This document shows positions 6,903-13,487 of a stretch of DNA of 21,068 nt, one piece after another. Source of the DNA: Candidatus Fermentibacterota bacterium (lineage in GTDB: Bacteria; Fermentibacterota; Fermentibacteria; Fermentibacterales; Fermentibacteraceae). Every line of letters starts with the position of its first letter. Position 1 is the first letter of the stretch. The translations under genes and the position numbers were made by a program. Where the stretch lies: the NCBI GenBank assembly GCA_022703195.1, contig JAKLEF010000005.1, positions 1-21,068 of the forward strand, read 5' to 3'. The notes under the pieces were generated by a model. The model had not been told where the DNA came from, ran no database searches, and saw only the letters and a program-made list of their open reading frames with translations.

Positions 6903-9221
6903 ATGGACCTTTACAGCGAGTTCCCCGTTCTCTTCATAGACAACGACCTGATGGGCTCCACCGCCAACAGCAGGGCGGTGCGCGCCATCGTCGACGCACT
7001 CCAGGACGAGCATATCAACGTGCTCGAGGCCCCCACGTGCTCCGACGCGGAGGTCCACCTCAGGTCCCTCGCCAAGATCGGCTGCATCCTCCTGGACTGG
7101 GAGCTCGACTGCAGCGGCAACCCCGAGTACGACAGCACCGCGACGATGGTTCGGAAGATCACGGACAAGAGCATGGAGATCCCGCTCTTCCTGATCACCG
7201 ACAAGCTCTCGGTGGCCGACATCCCGCTCGAGGTGATGAAGCGCATCGACGGCTACATCTGGGCCCTCGAGGACACGCCGGACTTCATTGCGGGCAGGAT
7301 CGAGCGCGACCTGCGGCAGTACGTCGACAACCTGATGCCGCCCTTCCTGAAGGCGCTCTACAGCTACGTCCAGTCGTACCGCTACTCCTGGCACACCCCC
7401 GGGCACATGGGAGGCGTGGCGTTCCTCAAGTCGCCGGTGGGGAAGGTGTTCCACCAGTTCTACGGCGAGAACCTCTTCCGCAGCGACATCTCCGCCTCCG
7501 TGCCGGACCTCGGGTCGATCCTCGAGCACAGCGGGGTCAGCGGCGAGTCGGAGAAGCTGGCGGCGAGGATATTCGGTGCCGACAGGACCTACTACGTCAC
7601 CAACGGCACCTCCACCGCCAACAAGATGGTGTTCCACGGCTGCGTGAAGAGCGGCGACCTCGTCCTCCTCGACAGGAACTGCCACAAGTCCATCATCCAC
7701 GCGGTGATAATGACCGGCGCCATCCCCATCTACCTCAAGTCGAGCCGGAACGCCCTGGGCATCATCGGCCCCGTGCCGGTGTCGGAGTTCTCCCAGGAGT
7801 CCCTGCGCGAGAAGATCGAGACCTGCCCCTTCCTGCCGCCCGGCTCGAACCCCAGGATCAAGCTCGCGGTCCTCACCAACTCCACCTACGACGGGCTCTG
7901 CTACAACACGGAGCTCGTGAAGGACATGCTGGACGAGGTCTGCGACAACGTGCTCTTCGACGAGGCCTGGTACGCCTACGCCCGGTTCCACGACCTCTAC
8001 CGCGAGAGGTACGGCATGTACCAGGGCGACGTGGACCACGGGCTGACGGTCTTCGCCTCGCAGTCCTCGCACAAGGTGCTCGCCGCCATCTCCCAGGGCT
8101 CGATGCTGCACATCAAGGAGGGCGGCCGGGAGTTCAACCACGACAGGTTCAACGAGGCCTACATGATGCACTCCTCGACCTCGCCCCTCTACTCGATCGT
8201 CGCCTCGCTCGACGTGGCGGCGCGGATGATGGAGGGCGGCATGGGCAAGATGCTCGTCGAGGAGGCTCTGGAGGAGGCCGTCGTCTTCAGGCTGAAGATG
8301 GAGCACATCGACCAGCAGGTGCGCGGCGGGGGACCGGGGGGCTGGTGGTTCGGGATCTGGGAGCCCGACGAGGTCTTCGAGCCCGACCCGAAGAAGCCTT
8401 CGGCAAGGAGGCCCGTGGATCTCGGGCAGGTCGACGACAGGAGGCTCGTCGCCGACCCCGACTGCTGGAAGCTCGACCCCTCCGGCAAGTGGCACGGCTT
8501 CAGCGACATCTCCCGCGACTACGTCATGCTCGACCCCCTGAAGGTGACCATCACCACGCCGGGGATAGACCCCGACGGGCGGATGACGGACTTCGGGATC
8601 CCGGCCGGGATAGTGGCGAGGTTCCTCCGCGAGCGCGGTATCGTCGTGGAGAAGACCGGCTTCTACAGCCTGCTGGTGCTCTTCACGCTCGGGATAACCA
8701 AGGGCAAGTCAGGCACCCTGCTGGCCGAGCTGTTCGACTTCCGCGAGGCCTACGACGAGGACTTCAGGCTCTCGCAGGTGTTCCCCACGCTCACCGACCA
8801 GTTCTCGGTCAGCTATTCCGGCCGCACCGTGCGGGACCTCGTTCAGGAGATGCACGACTTCCTCAAGGACAAGACGATCTCGAGCGTCCTGACGGCGATC
8901 TTCGGCGGCCTGCCCGTGCAGAGGATGCTGCCGGACGAGGCCTACGGCTGCCTGGTCTCGGGCGAGGTCGAGGAGGTCTCGATCTCCCACCTCGCCGGAA
9001 GGATCTCTGCTGTCACCGTCGTGCCCTACCCGCCCGGCATCCCACTGGTCATGCCGGGGGAGGAGTTCGGCGCCTCCGACAGCCCGGTGCTCGAGTACCT
9101 CGAGATCCTGCAGGAGTTCCACAACCGCTTCCCGGGGTTCGAGGGCGAAGTGCACGGCGCGAGGGTGAGGAAGACCGAGAGCGGCTACTTCAGGTATTCG
9201 GTAGACTGCGTCCGCCGCTGA
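6903..9221 (+). CDS. Orn/Lys/Arg decarboxylase, AdiA-type (probably arginine decarboxylase)
   Basis: A PLP-dependent fold-type I decarboxylase that turns a basic amino acid into its amine plus CO2, typically for acid resistance or polyamine supply. The 772 residues match the large inducible type (AdiA, CadA, SpeC). Residues 1-130 form the response-regulator-like 'wing' domain (FIDNDLMGS...CILLDWEL) and end in IWALEDTPDFIAGR, very like AdiA. The core has HTPGHMGG (164-171), NGTSTANK, DRNCHKS, FDEAWYAYARF with the PLP-pairing Asp 353, and the Schiff-base Lys 391 in SQSSHKVLAAISQ. Segments such as DCWKLDPSGKWHGFSDI look closer to AdiA than to CadA, so arginine is the best guess, but specificity is not proven. 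The ATG at 6903 has only a weak G-rich ribosome site. Confidence 0.93.
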   Translation: MDLYSEFPVLFIDNDLMGSTANSRAVRAIVDALQDEHINVLEAPTCSDAEVHLRSLAKIGCILLDWELDCSGNPEYDSTATMVRKITDKSMEIPLFLITDKLSVADIPLEVMKRIDGYIWALEDTPDFIAGRIERDLRQYVDNLMPPFLKALYSYVQSYRYSWHTPGHMGGVAFLKSPVGKVFHQFYGENLFRSDISASVPDLGSILEHSGVSGESEKLAARIFGADRTYYVTNGTSTANKMVFHGCVKSGDLVLLDRNCHKSIIHAVIMTGAIPIYLKSSRNALGIIGPVPVSEFSQESLREKIETCPFLPPGSNPRIKLAVLTNSTYDGLCYNTELVKDMLDEVCDNVLFDEAWYAYARFHDLYRERYGMYQGDVDHGLTVFASQSSHKVLAAISQGSMLHIKEGGREFNHDRFNEAYMMHSSTSPLYSIVASLDVAARMMEGGMGKMLVEEALEEAVVFRLKMEHIDQQVRGGGPGGWWFGIWEPDEVFEPDPKKPSARRPVDLGQVDDRRLVADPDCWKLDPSGKWHGFSDISRDYVMLDPLKVTITTPGIDPDGRMTDFGIPAGIVARFLRERGIVVEKTGFYSLLVLFTLGITKGKSGTLLAELFDFREAYDEDFRLSQVFPTLTDQFSVSYSGRTVRDLVQEMHDFLKDKTISSVLTAIFGGLPVQRMLPDEAYGCLVSGEVEEVSISHLAGRISAVTVVPYPPGIPLVMPGEEFGASDSPVLEYLEILQEFHNRFPGFEGEVHGARVRKTESGYFRYSVDCVRR

Positions 9222-9232
9222 TCAGCCGGGAG

Positions 9233-9244
9233 CTCAGGCCTGAG
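9233..9244. promoter_or_regulatory. 12-bp perfect palindrome between decarboxylase and transporter genes
   Basis: CTCAGGCCTGAG is its own reverse complement and starts 11 nt after the decarboxylase stop, in an 83-nt gap that is otherwise extremely GC-rich. It could be an operator half-site pair or the tip of an RNA structure. In DNA this GC-rich a short palindrome may also be chance. Confidence 0.25.
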
Positions 9245-9304
9245 GGGGCCCGCCCCGCGGCCCGCCCTGCCCCGGCGTGACGTTCCGCCTCCGGAGGTGA
9301 GGAA

Positions 9305-10186
9305 CTGGTCTGGTTTCTGATCACCCTCGTGGTCTGGAGCTCGATGGAGGCGGTGTCGAAGCCCCTCATGGGCCTCTTCGACCCGTTCTCGCTCACCTTC
9401 TGCCGGTTCCTCTGCGGCATACTCGTGCTCGTCGTCTTCGCCGCATCCCGCGGCAGGCTCCTCGAGTTCAGGGCGCTCGGCAGGAAGACCATTCTGCTGC
9501 TCTGCTCCATGGGGGTGCTCAACACATTCCTGAGCATGTCGCTGCTGCAGCTCGCCGTTCTCCACGCCACTCCCGCCACTGCGGCAACGGTGTTCTGCAT
9601 CCACCCGGTCATCGTCCTGGCTGCCTCGGTGGCGCTCCGCTGGGAGAGGTTCTCGTGGATCAGGACGACGGCCTTCGCCGCCGCGTTCGCCGGCGTGGCG
9701 CTGGTTTCGGCCGCCGCGCCGGAGGGGGGGCTGGCCGGGCCGGTCTACGCCCTCATCGGCGCCGTTGCCTTCGCATCGTACACGATCATCGGCAAGAAGG
9801 TGTCGGGAGTGGTCAGACCCGTCACCGCCAACCTGGTCTCGTTCGCCGCGGGCGTCGCCGCCCTGGCGGTCTTCATGGCGGCCACAGGGAGGGATCTCGT
9901 GCCGCGCGGCCTCTCGGGCGCAGGGACGGCCGACCTGCTGCGGTTCGCGCACCTCGGCGTGCTGGTGAGCGGTGTCGGGTACCTGACGTTCTTCAGGGCC
10001 CTGAAGGCCATGCCCGTCTCGGCAGCGTCGCTGATCTTCTTCCTCAAGCCGGTGCTCGCCACGGGGTTCTCGGCCACGCTGACGGGGGAGAGGCCGCCGG
10101 CAGCATTCTTCGCCGGCCTGGCCCTGGTCGTCCTCTCGACCGCCGCCTGCCTCGCAATGAAACGGCGAAGCCTCGTCTCTCTGTAA
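9305..10186 (+). CDS. EamA-family (DMT) transporter, apparent CTG start
   Basis: An inner-membrane drug/metabolite-superfamily carrier of about 293 residues. Two EamA repeats of five helices are visible: helix 1 LVWFLITLVVWSSMEAVSK, then CRFLCGILVLVVFAAS and onward, with the second repeat from GGLAGPVYALIGAVAFASYTIIGKK. A conserved Pro near the end of each repeat (HPVIVLAASV and LKPVLATGF) is typical. The ligand is unknown; members export amino acids, amines or other metabolites. A perfect GGAGGTGA at 9293-9300 sits four bases before an in-frame CTG at 9305, giving a complete first helix. The first standard codon, GTG 9329, would remove half of that helix. It follows the decarboxylase by 83 nt, so amine or amino-acid export is possible but unproven. 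Confidence 0.88.
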   Translation: MVWFLITLVVWSSMEAVSKPLMGLFDPFSLTFCRFLCGILVLVVFAASRGRLLEFRALGRKTILLLCSMGVLNTFLSMSLLQLAVLHATPATAATVFCIHPVIVLAASVALRWERFSWIRTTAFAAAFAGVALVSAAAPEGGLAGPVYALIGAVAFASYTIIGKKVSGVVRPVTANLVSFAAGVAALAVFMAATGRDLVPRGLSGAGTADLLRFAHLGVLVSGVGYLTFFRALKAMPVSAASLIFFLKPVLATGFSATLTGERPPAAFFAGLALVVLSTAACLAMKRRSLVSL

Positions 10187-10261
10187 TCAGGATTGCGTTT
10201 TTCCTTTGTCGCCTCTCCCGCAATGAGCAATACAGTGCCTGGAATTGGCCGATCCCTGTCA

Positions 10262-10290
10262 TTGACGAGCACGAGCTAATCGGTCAAACT
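10262..10290 (+). promoter_or_regulatory. Possible promoter just before the restriction endonuclease gene
   Basis: TTGACG (10262-10267) and CAAACT (10285-10290) are spaced by 17 bp. The -35 match is good (5 of 6), the -10 match poor (3 of 6). The implied start point falls at about the ATG (10296), which has no Shine-Dalgarno motif, so a leaderless message is possible. Weak evidence. Confidence 0.3.
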
Positions 10291-10295
10291 AGAGC

Positions 10296-10886
10296 ATGCC
10301 TACTGAAGTGTTTCCAGCCTTCATCAGAGATCACTACGAGGTGCTCGAATGGCGGCATGCCTCCGCTATTCTCCAGCAGGACTTCCCAGAGGAGTTCAGC
10401 GATATCTGCGACGTTTTAACTCGTTTCCGTCTCAAGAAGAGCCACATTGCCGTCGGGGGCGGCCAGAAGTCAAAGGTAGCGGAGTGGATCGACAGAGAAC
10501 TCGGAGTAAAGGGTTGGATCGAAAAACGATTCCAGACCAGCATCACAGTGGATCAGAACGTGATGGAATCGCCTACTCATGCTGTTGATTGCTTCAAGAA
10601 CCGGATTGCTCTCGAGATCGAATGGAACAATAAGGATCCTTTTTTCGACCGCGATTTGAACAACTTCCGGCTTCTCTTCGATCTCCGGGCGGTATCCGTC
10701 GGGGTCATCATCACTCGATGTGATGAGCTTCAGGATGTTTTCGATTCCATCGGCCGCGGATCTTCGTATGGCGCCTCGACTACTCATCTTTCCAAACTGC
10801 TTCCGCGGATCAGTGGCGGTGGAGGCGCAGGATGCCCGCTAATTGTGATCGGGATTCGGAGAACGCTCTATGTTGAAGACATTTAG
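10296..10886 (+). CDS. Type II restriction endonuclease, BglII/BstYI-like
   Basis: A 196-residue nuclease of the BglII-like family that would cut foreign DNA at an unknown short site. The segment LEIEWNNKDPFFDRDLNNFR (106-125) followed by VGVIITR is the family core. The putative active site Asp98-x8-Glu107-x-Glu109 has exactly the spacing of BglII Asp84-x8-Glu93-x-Gln95 (BglII residues from memory), with Glu in place of Gln. GGGQKSKVAEWIDREL (54-69) aligns with the BglII 'SKVG' region. ATG start, no clear ribosome site. It overlaps the following methyltransferase gene by 17 nt. More AT and different codon choice than the genes on its left suggest recent transfer. The partner methylase makes the assignment firm. 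Confidence 0.85.
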   Translation: MPTEVFPAFIRDHYEVLEWRHASAILQQDFPEEFSDICDVLTRFRLKKSHIAVGGGQKSKVAEWIDRELGVKGWIEKRFQTSITVDQNVMESPTHAVDCFKNRIALEIEWNNKDPFFDRDLNNFRLLFDLRAVSVGVIITRCDELQDVFDSIGRGSSYGASTTHLSKLLPRISGGGGAGCPLIVIGIRRTLYVEDI

Positions 10887-11541
10887 TATACCTCAGAACT
10901 CAGCTGCGGAGGATCTGCTCGAGAAGGTTCAGGGGCCTTTCACGACTATACTCGCCGACCCTCCCTGGCGCTTCGAGAACCGCACCGGCAAGATGGCCCC
11001 GGAACATCAGCGGCTTCTTCGATATCCCACTATGACGATGGAGGAGATTCTTGAGCTGCCGGTTAATCGGATAGCCGCTGCAAGAGCTCACTTGTATCTC
11101 TGGGTGCCCAATGCTCTGATCGCCGAAGGCCTCGAAGTGATGAAACGATGGGGGTTCACCTACAAGACCAACATTGTCTGGTACAAGATTCGGAGAGACG
11201 GCGGTCCTGACGGAAGAGGAGTCGGATTCTACTTCAGGAATGTTACCGAGCTCGTTCTGTTCGGAATTCGCGGAAGTCTTCGGACGCTTGATGCCGGGAG
11301 GACACAGACGAACATACTCGCTACAATGAAGAGGGAGCATTCACGGAAGCCAGACGAATTCTACGAAATCGTGGAATCGTGTTCTCCCGGTCCATATCTC
11401 GAGTTGTTCGCCAGGCATCCTCGCAAGGGATGGGCTCAGTGGGGAAATGAGGAAGTCGAAGATGTTTCCGGACATGGTGTCGAGAAAGTGGATACTCAAC
11501 AGATGGTGCTGTTCGAGAAGGCAGAGCAGCACTACGTGTGA
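10870..11541 (+). CDS. MT-A70-family DNA adenine N6-methyltransferase
   Basis: The protective partner of the upstream nuclease: it transfers a methyl group from S-adenosylmethionine to adenine N6 in the shared recognition site. 223 residues with the catalytic DPPW at 30-33 (ILADPPWRFENRTG), the MT-A70 pattern YPTMTMEEILELPV (52-65), LYLWVPNALIAEGLEVMKRWGF, and the C-terminal block HSRKPDEFYEIV...SPGPYLELFAR (157-182) ending in GWAQWGNE. The ATG at 10870 has GGAG (10858-10861) eight bases upstream, inside the nuclease gene, so translation is likely coupled. Order is nuclease first, methylase second, with no controller gene seen. Composition matches the nuclease, so the two arrived together. 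Confidence 0.93.
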   Translation: MLKTFSIPQNSAAEDLLEKVQGPFTTILADPPWRFENRTGKMAPEHQRLLRYPTMTMEEILELPVNRIAAARAHLYLWVPNALIAEGLEVMKRWGFTYKTNIVWYKIRRDGGPDGRGVGFYFRNVTELVLFGIRGSLRTLDAGRTQTNILATMKREHSRKPDEFYEIVESCSPGPYLELFARHPRKGWAQWGNEEVEDVSGHGVEKVDTQQMVLFEKAEQHYV

Positions 11542-11654
11542 GTATTCAGAGGTAACGGACGATCATGTCGCCATCCCACACAAGCTGTGATGACACAAGT
11601 ATCGATCTTTTCGTCTGTGGGCGACCCGCGCAAAACTCGAGTCTAAGCTAAAAA

Positions 11655-11729
11655 CCGTCCGATTCCGTCCGATTCCCCGTCCGATTCCTCCGTCCGATTC
11701 CTGGTTTCACCGTCCGATTCCTGGTTTCA
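11655..11729 (+). repeat. Five tandem copies of CCGTCCGATTC, the last two in a 20-bp unit
   Basis: Exact copies of CCGTCCGATTC begin at 11655, 11665, 11677, 11690 and 11710, with steps of 10, 12, 13 and 20 bp. The last two are part of a perfect 20-bp direct repeat (11690-11709 and 11710-11729) that adds CTGGTTTCA. This stepwise growth looks like slippage or iterative duplication. The unit is not palindromic. Spacing is far too short for a CRISPR array. Confidence 0.9.
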
Positions 11730-11987
11730 GATGCTTCAGATGCAACGGTGTCACGTTGCAACACATCCGATTAGCCATCGCCGAGGAACCAGAGGCCCCA
11801 GTGAGTGGATGATCTCCGCGTTCAGACAATTCTGAACGTAATGTACTTGTCGAACGCTACGGAATACTCTACCGATCATTCGGGGTTGTAACGAACCAGG
11901 CCTGTTGGAGGGCACACCTGTTCGATTAGCCTCCAAGCCTAGTCAGATGAGAATCCATGAGTCTGTCGCCGTACCGAGTAATAGCGC

Positions 11988-12017
11988 TTGACATCCCACA
12001 GAACGCATGAGCATACT
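11988..12017 (+). promoter_or_regulatory. Predicted promoter of the exported-protein operon
   Basis: A perfect TTGACA (11988-11993) is followed after 18 bp by CATACT (12012-12017, 4 of 6). Transcription starting near 12024 would give a leader of about 195 nt that contains the CTAC tract and the 14-bp palindrome before the ATG at 12218. Confidence 0.5.
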
Positions 12018-12083
12018 GCCGTGTCACTCGAAGTGGACGGGTGAGATGGTATGAGAACGCAGCATATGCCAGAAACGAGCTGT

Positions 12084-12119
12084 CTACCTACCTACCTACC
12101 TACCTACCTACCTACCTAC
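12084..12119 (+). repeat. (CTAC)9 tetranucleotide microsatellite
   Basis: Nine uninterrupted CTAC units, then a CT-rich run to about 12137. It lies 98 nt before the exported-protein start and inside its predicted leader. Tetranucleotide tracts of this length are prone to slipped-strand changes in bacteria. Because it is outside a coding frame, any effect would be on transcription or leader folding rather than frame. Confidence 0.95.
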
Positions 12120-12165
12120 CTCTCCTCTCCCTCTCCCTAGCTCCGGATCGTATCAGGAAACAGTT

Positions 12166-12179
12166 GCCTCCCGGGAGGC
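12166..12179. promoter_or_regulatory. 14-bp perfect palindrome in the leader of the exported-protein operon
   Basis: GCCTCCCGGGAGGC equals its own reverse complement and ends 38 nt before the ATG at 12218. As RNA it would form a 5-bp stem with a CCGG loop; as DNA it could be an operator. Its role is unknown. Confidence 0.3.
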
Positions 12180-12217
12180 GGCGGGGTATCTCTTTGTGTC
12201 ATGAACGGAGGGCATGA

Positions 12218-13486
12218 ATGAAGCCGTTGCTCGCGCTGCTGTTCATCTTCTCCCTCTCCCACGCAGACATACAGGTTACCGAACTGTTCCGGGCCGAGAC
12301 GCCCGAGGAACTCGAGGCCGCCCTGGTCGACGGCTATCCGATGCCGTGGCTTGCCGAAGTCCTTGCCGACTCTTCCATCCCCGAGGAGGACCGCTACTGG
12401 CTGGACTGCCGGATGAGGGCGGTCATCGCACAGGACCTGCACCTCTTCTTCGACGAGGAAGGAAACGAGGTCAGGATAGATGCGGACTGGATCGCACCTG
12501 GTGAAGACTACTGGCGCGAAAACTTCATGGTGAATGGTCGAGGAGCAGAATACCTGTACGACCGATCGGATCAGCCGACAGATGTGGTCTCAGAGCCGGG
12601 TACACTAGTTAACCGCTTTGGCGAGGAGATCGGGCAGCTGGCTATGGTGCATAGATTTATAAGGATATGTAGAGATGCGTCAATCGGGGTTTCAATTTCA
12701 GGATGGCATGATATCTACAGTGCTTTCGGACGAGTACCTTGTTTCATTTGCCTTCTTTCCCCCAATGGAACCTACAAAGAGGTACCGATAGGATTCTCGG
12801 GCTATTCAAACATCTCCATAAGCAACGATGGAAGCCTGATCGCGGTGGAGACCGAAGTGCCTGAGGGCTCCGATCTCGGAGAAGCGTTCACGGGTCTGGT
12901 CTTCCTTCTCGATCACGAAGGGAACGTCCTTTCCCGCTTCCCGATGACCGATGGCGTGATGAATGGAGCGCCGGCAGTCTCTTCGACTGGCAGATATGTT
13001 GCGTGTAAGCAGAACTCGATACCTGAGAGAGGTGTCTTCCTCCTGGATGGGGAAACAGGGCAACTCCTCTATAGGTTCGGCGAAGACATCGTTGGGCATA
13101 GCCTGTCATTTTCGCAAAATGAGCAATACCTTTGCATCGGTGGTCTGCACAGACCGCTTGTTTTCGATTGTGAAAACCTGGAGGAGGTCTGGACCGTTTC
13201 GACCCAGGAACTGGGTGACCATCTGTCTCTGCGCGCTGGTTGTTGCTCGAACGATGGGCTGACGATCGCTTTCAGTTCGAGGCAGACTCAACCCTATCGC
13301 TTCGGAACCATCGTGTTCGCTGGAGATTGTACTCCGCATTACCATACTCTGACCAGAGGGGATATCCACGTATCTCCTGCTGGTGTGTTTACCTTCGCAC
13401 AGTGCTACGATTCCGTCGAACCTAACTCCTGGAACGACTTCCTGTGCGTCCCCGTTATCGTGAACTGCCTCGAAGGCGGTGAGTAG
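12218..13486 (+). CDS. Exported protein with beta-propeller-like repeats
   Basis: A 422-residue protein with a clear signal peptide, MKPLLALLFIFSLSHA, cleaved before DIQ, so it is exported. The ATG at 12218 has CGGAGGG (12206-12212) five bases upstream. After an N-terminal acidic region (residues 17-110), the rest carries repeated blade-like strands: ISISNDGSLIAVETEV, GLVFLLDHEGNVLSRF, AVSSTGRYVACKQ, GVFLLDGETGQLLYRF, LSFSQNEQYLCIGG and SNDGLTIAFSS. These resemble WD40/YVTN-type propellers (S.DG..ia / l.d..G). No catalytic motif is recognised. The stop lies one base before the next gene's ATG, so both are one operon. Residues 125-210 are encoded by noticeably more AT-rich DNA. Function is unknown. 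Confidence 0.85.
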   Translation: MKPLLALLFIFSLSHADIQVTELFRAETPEELEAALVDGYPMPWLAEVLADSSIPEEDRYWLDCRMRAVIAQDLHLFFDEEGNEVRIDADWIAPGEDYWRENFMVNGRGAEYLYDRSDQPTDVVSEPGTLVNRFGEEIGQLAMVHRFIRICRDASIGVSISGWHDIYSAFGRVPCFICLLSPNGTYKEVPIGFSGYSNISISNDGSLIAVETEVPEGSDLGEAFTGLVFLLDHEGNVLSRFPMTDGVMNGAPAVSSTGRYVACKQNSIPERGVFLLDGETGQLLYRFGEDIVGHSLSFSQNEQYLCIGGLHRPLVFDCENLEEVWTVSTQELGDHLSLRAGCCSNDGLTIAFSSRQTQPYRFGTIVFAGDCTPHYHTLTRGDIHVSPAGVFTFAQCYDSVEPNSWNDFLCVPVIVNCLEGGE

Positions 13487-13487
13487 C

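Larger units (their letters stand above)
11542..12217. other. 676-bp non-coding stretch after the restriction-modification pair
   Basis: No convincing gene on either strand: the only short frame (11751-11936, minus) has no ribosome site or protein-like composition. The region has lower GC than its flanks. It holds tandem CCGTCCGATTC repeats (11655-11729), a 9-bp tandem TTCAGATGC (11726-11743), a stem TTGGAGG/CCTCCAA (11905-11911 with 11930-11936), a strong promoter at 11988-12017, a (CTAC)9 tract (12084-12119), a pyrimidine-rich run (12120-12137) and a 14-bp palindrome (12166-12179). I see no tRNA or recognisable RNA gene. Confidence 0.6.

Noticed and set aside
6798..8495. A 565-codon minus-strand frame opposite the decarboxylase gene
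   Set aside because: Antisense shadow of a well-matched enzyme; Val/His/Asp/Glu-rich with no motifs.
6893..9280. A 795-codon plus-strand frame overlapping the decarboxylase gene in another frame
   Set aside because: Composed mostly of Arg, Gly, Pro and His, with no domain; the other frame carries the complete AdiA-like protein with its PLP lysine.
11655..11729. CRISPR-like array
   Set aside because: Repeats are 11 bp with steps of 10-20 bp, there are no spacers of normal length, and no cas genes are in the window.
11751..11936. Small minus-strand gene of 61 codons in the non-coding stretch
   Set aside because: No ribosome site, no motif, and its composition is not protein-like; treated as chance.
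11572..12000. CATCCCACA present at 11572-11580 and 11992-12000 as target-site duplication of an inserted element
   Set aside because: No terminal inverted repeats or transposase lie between the copies, and a 9-mer match over 420 bp can be chance.
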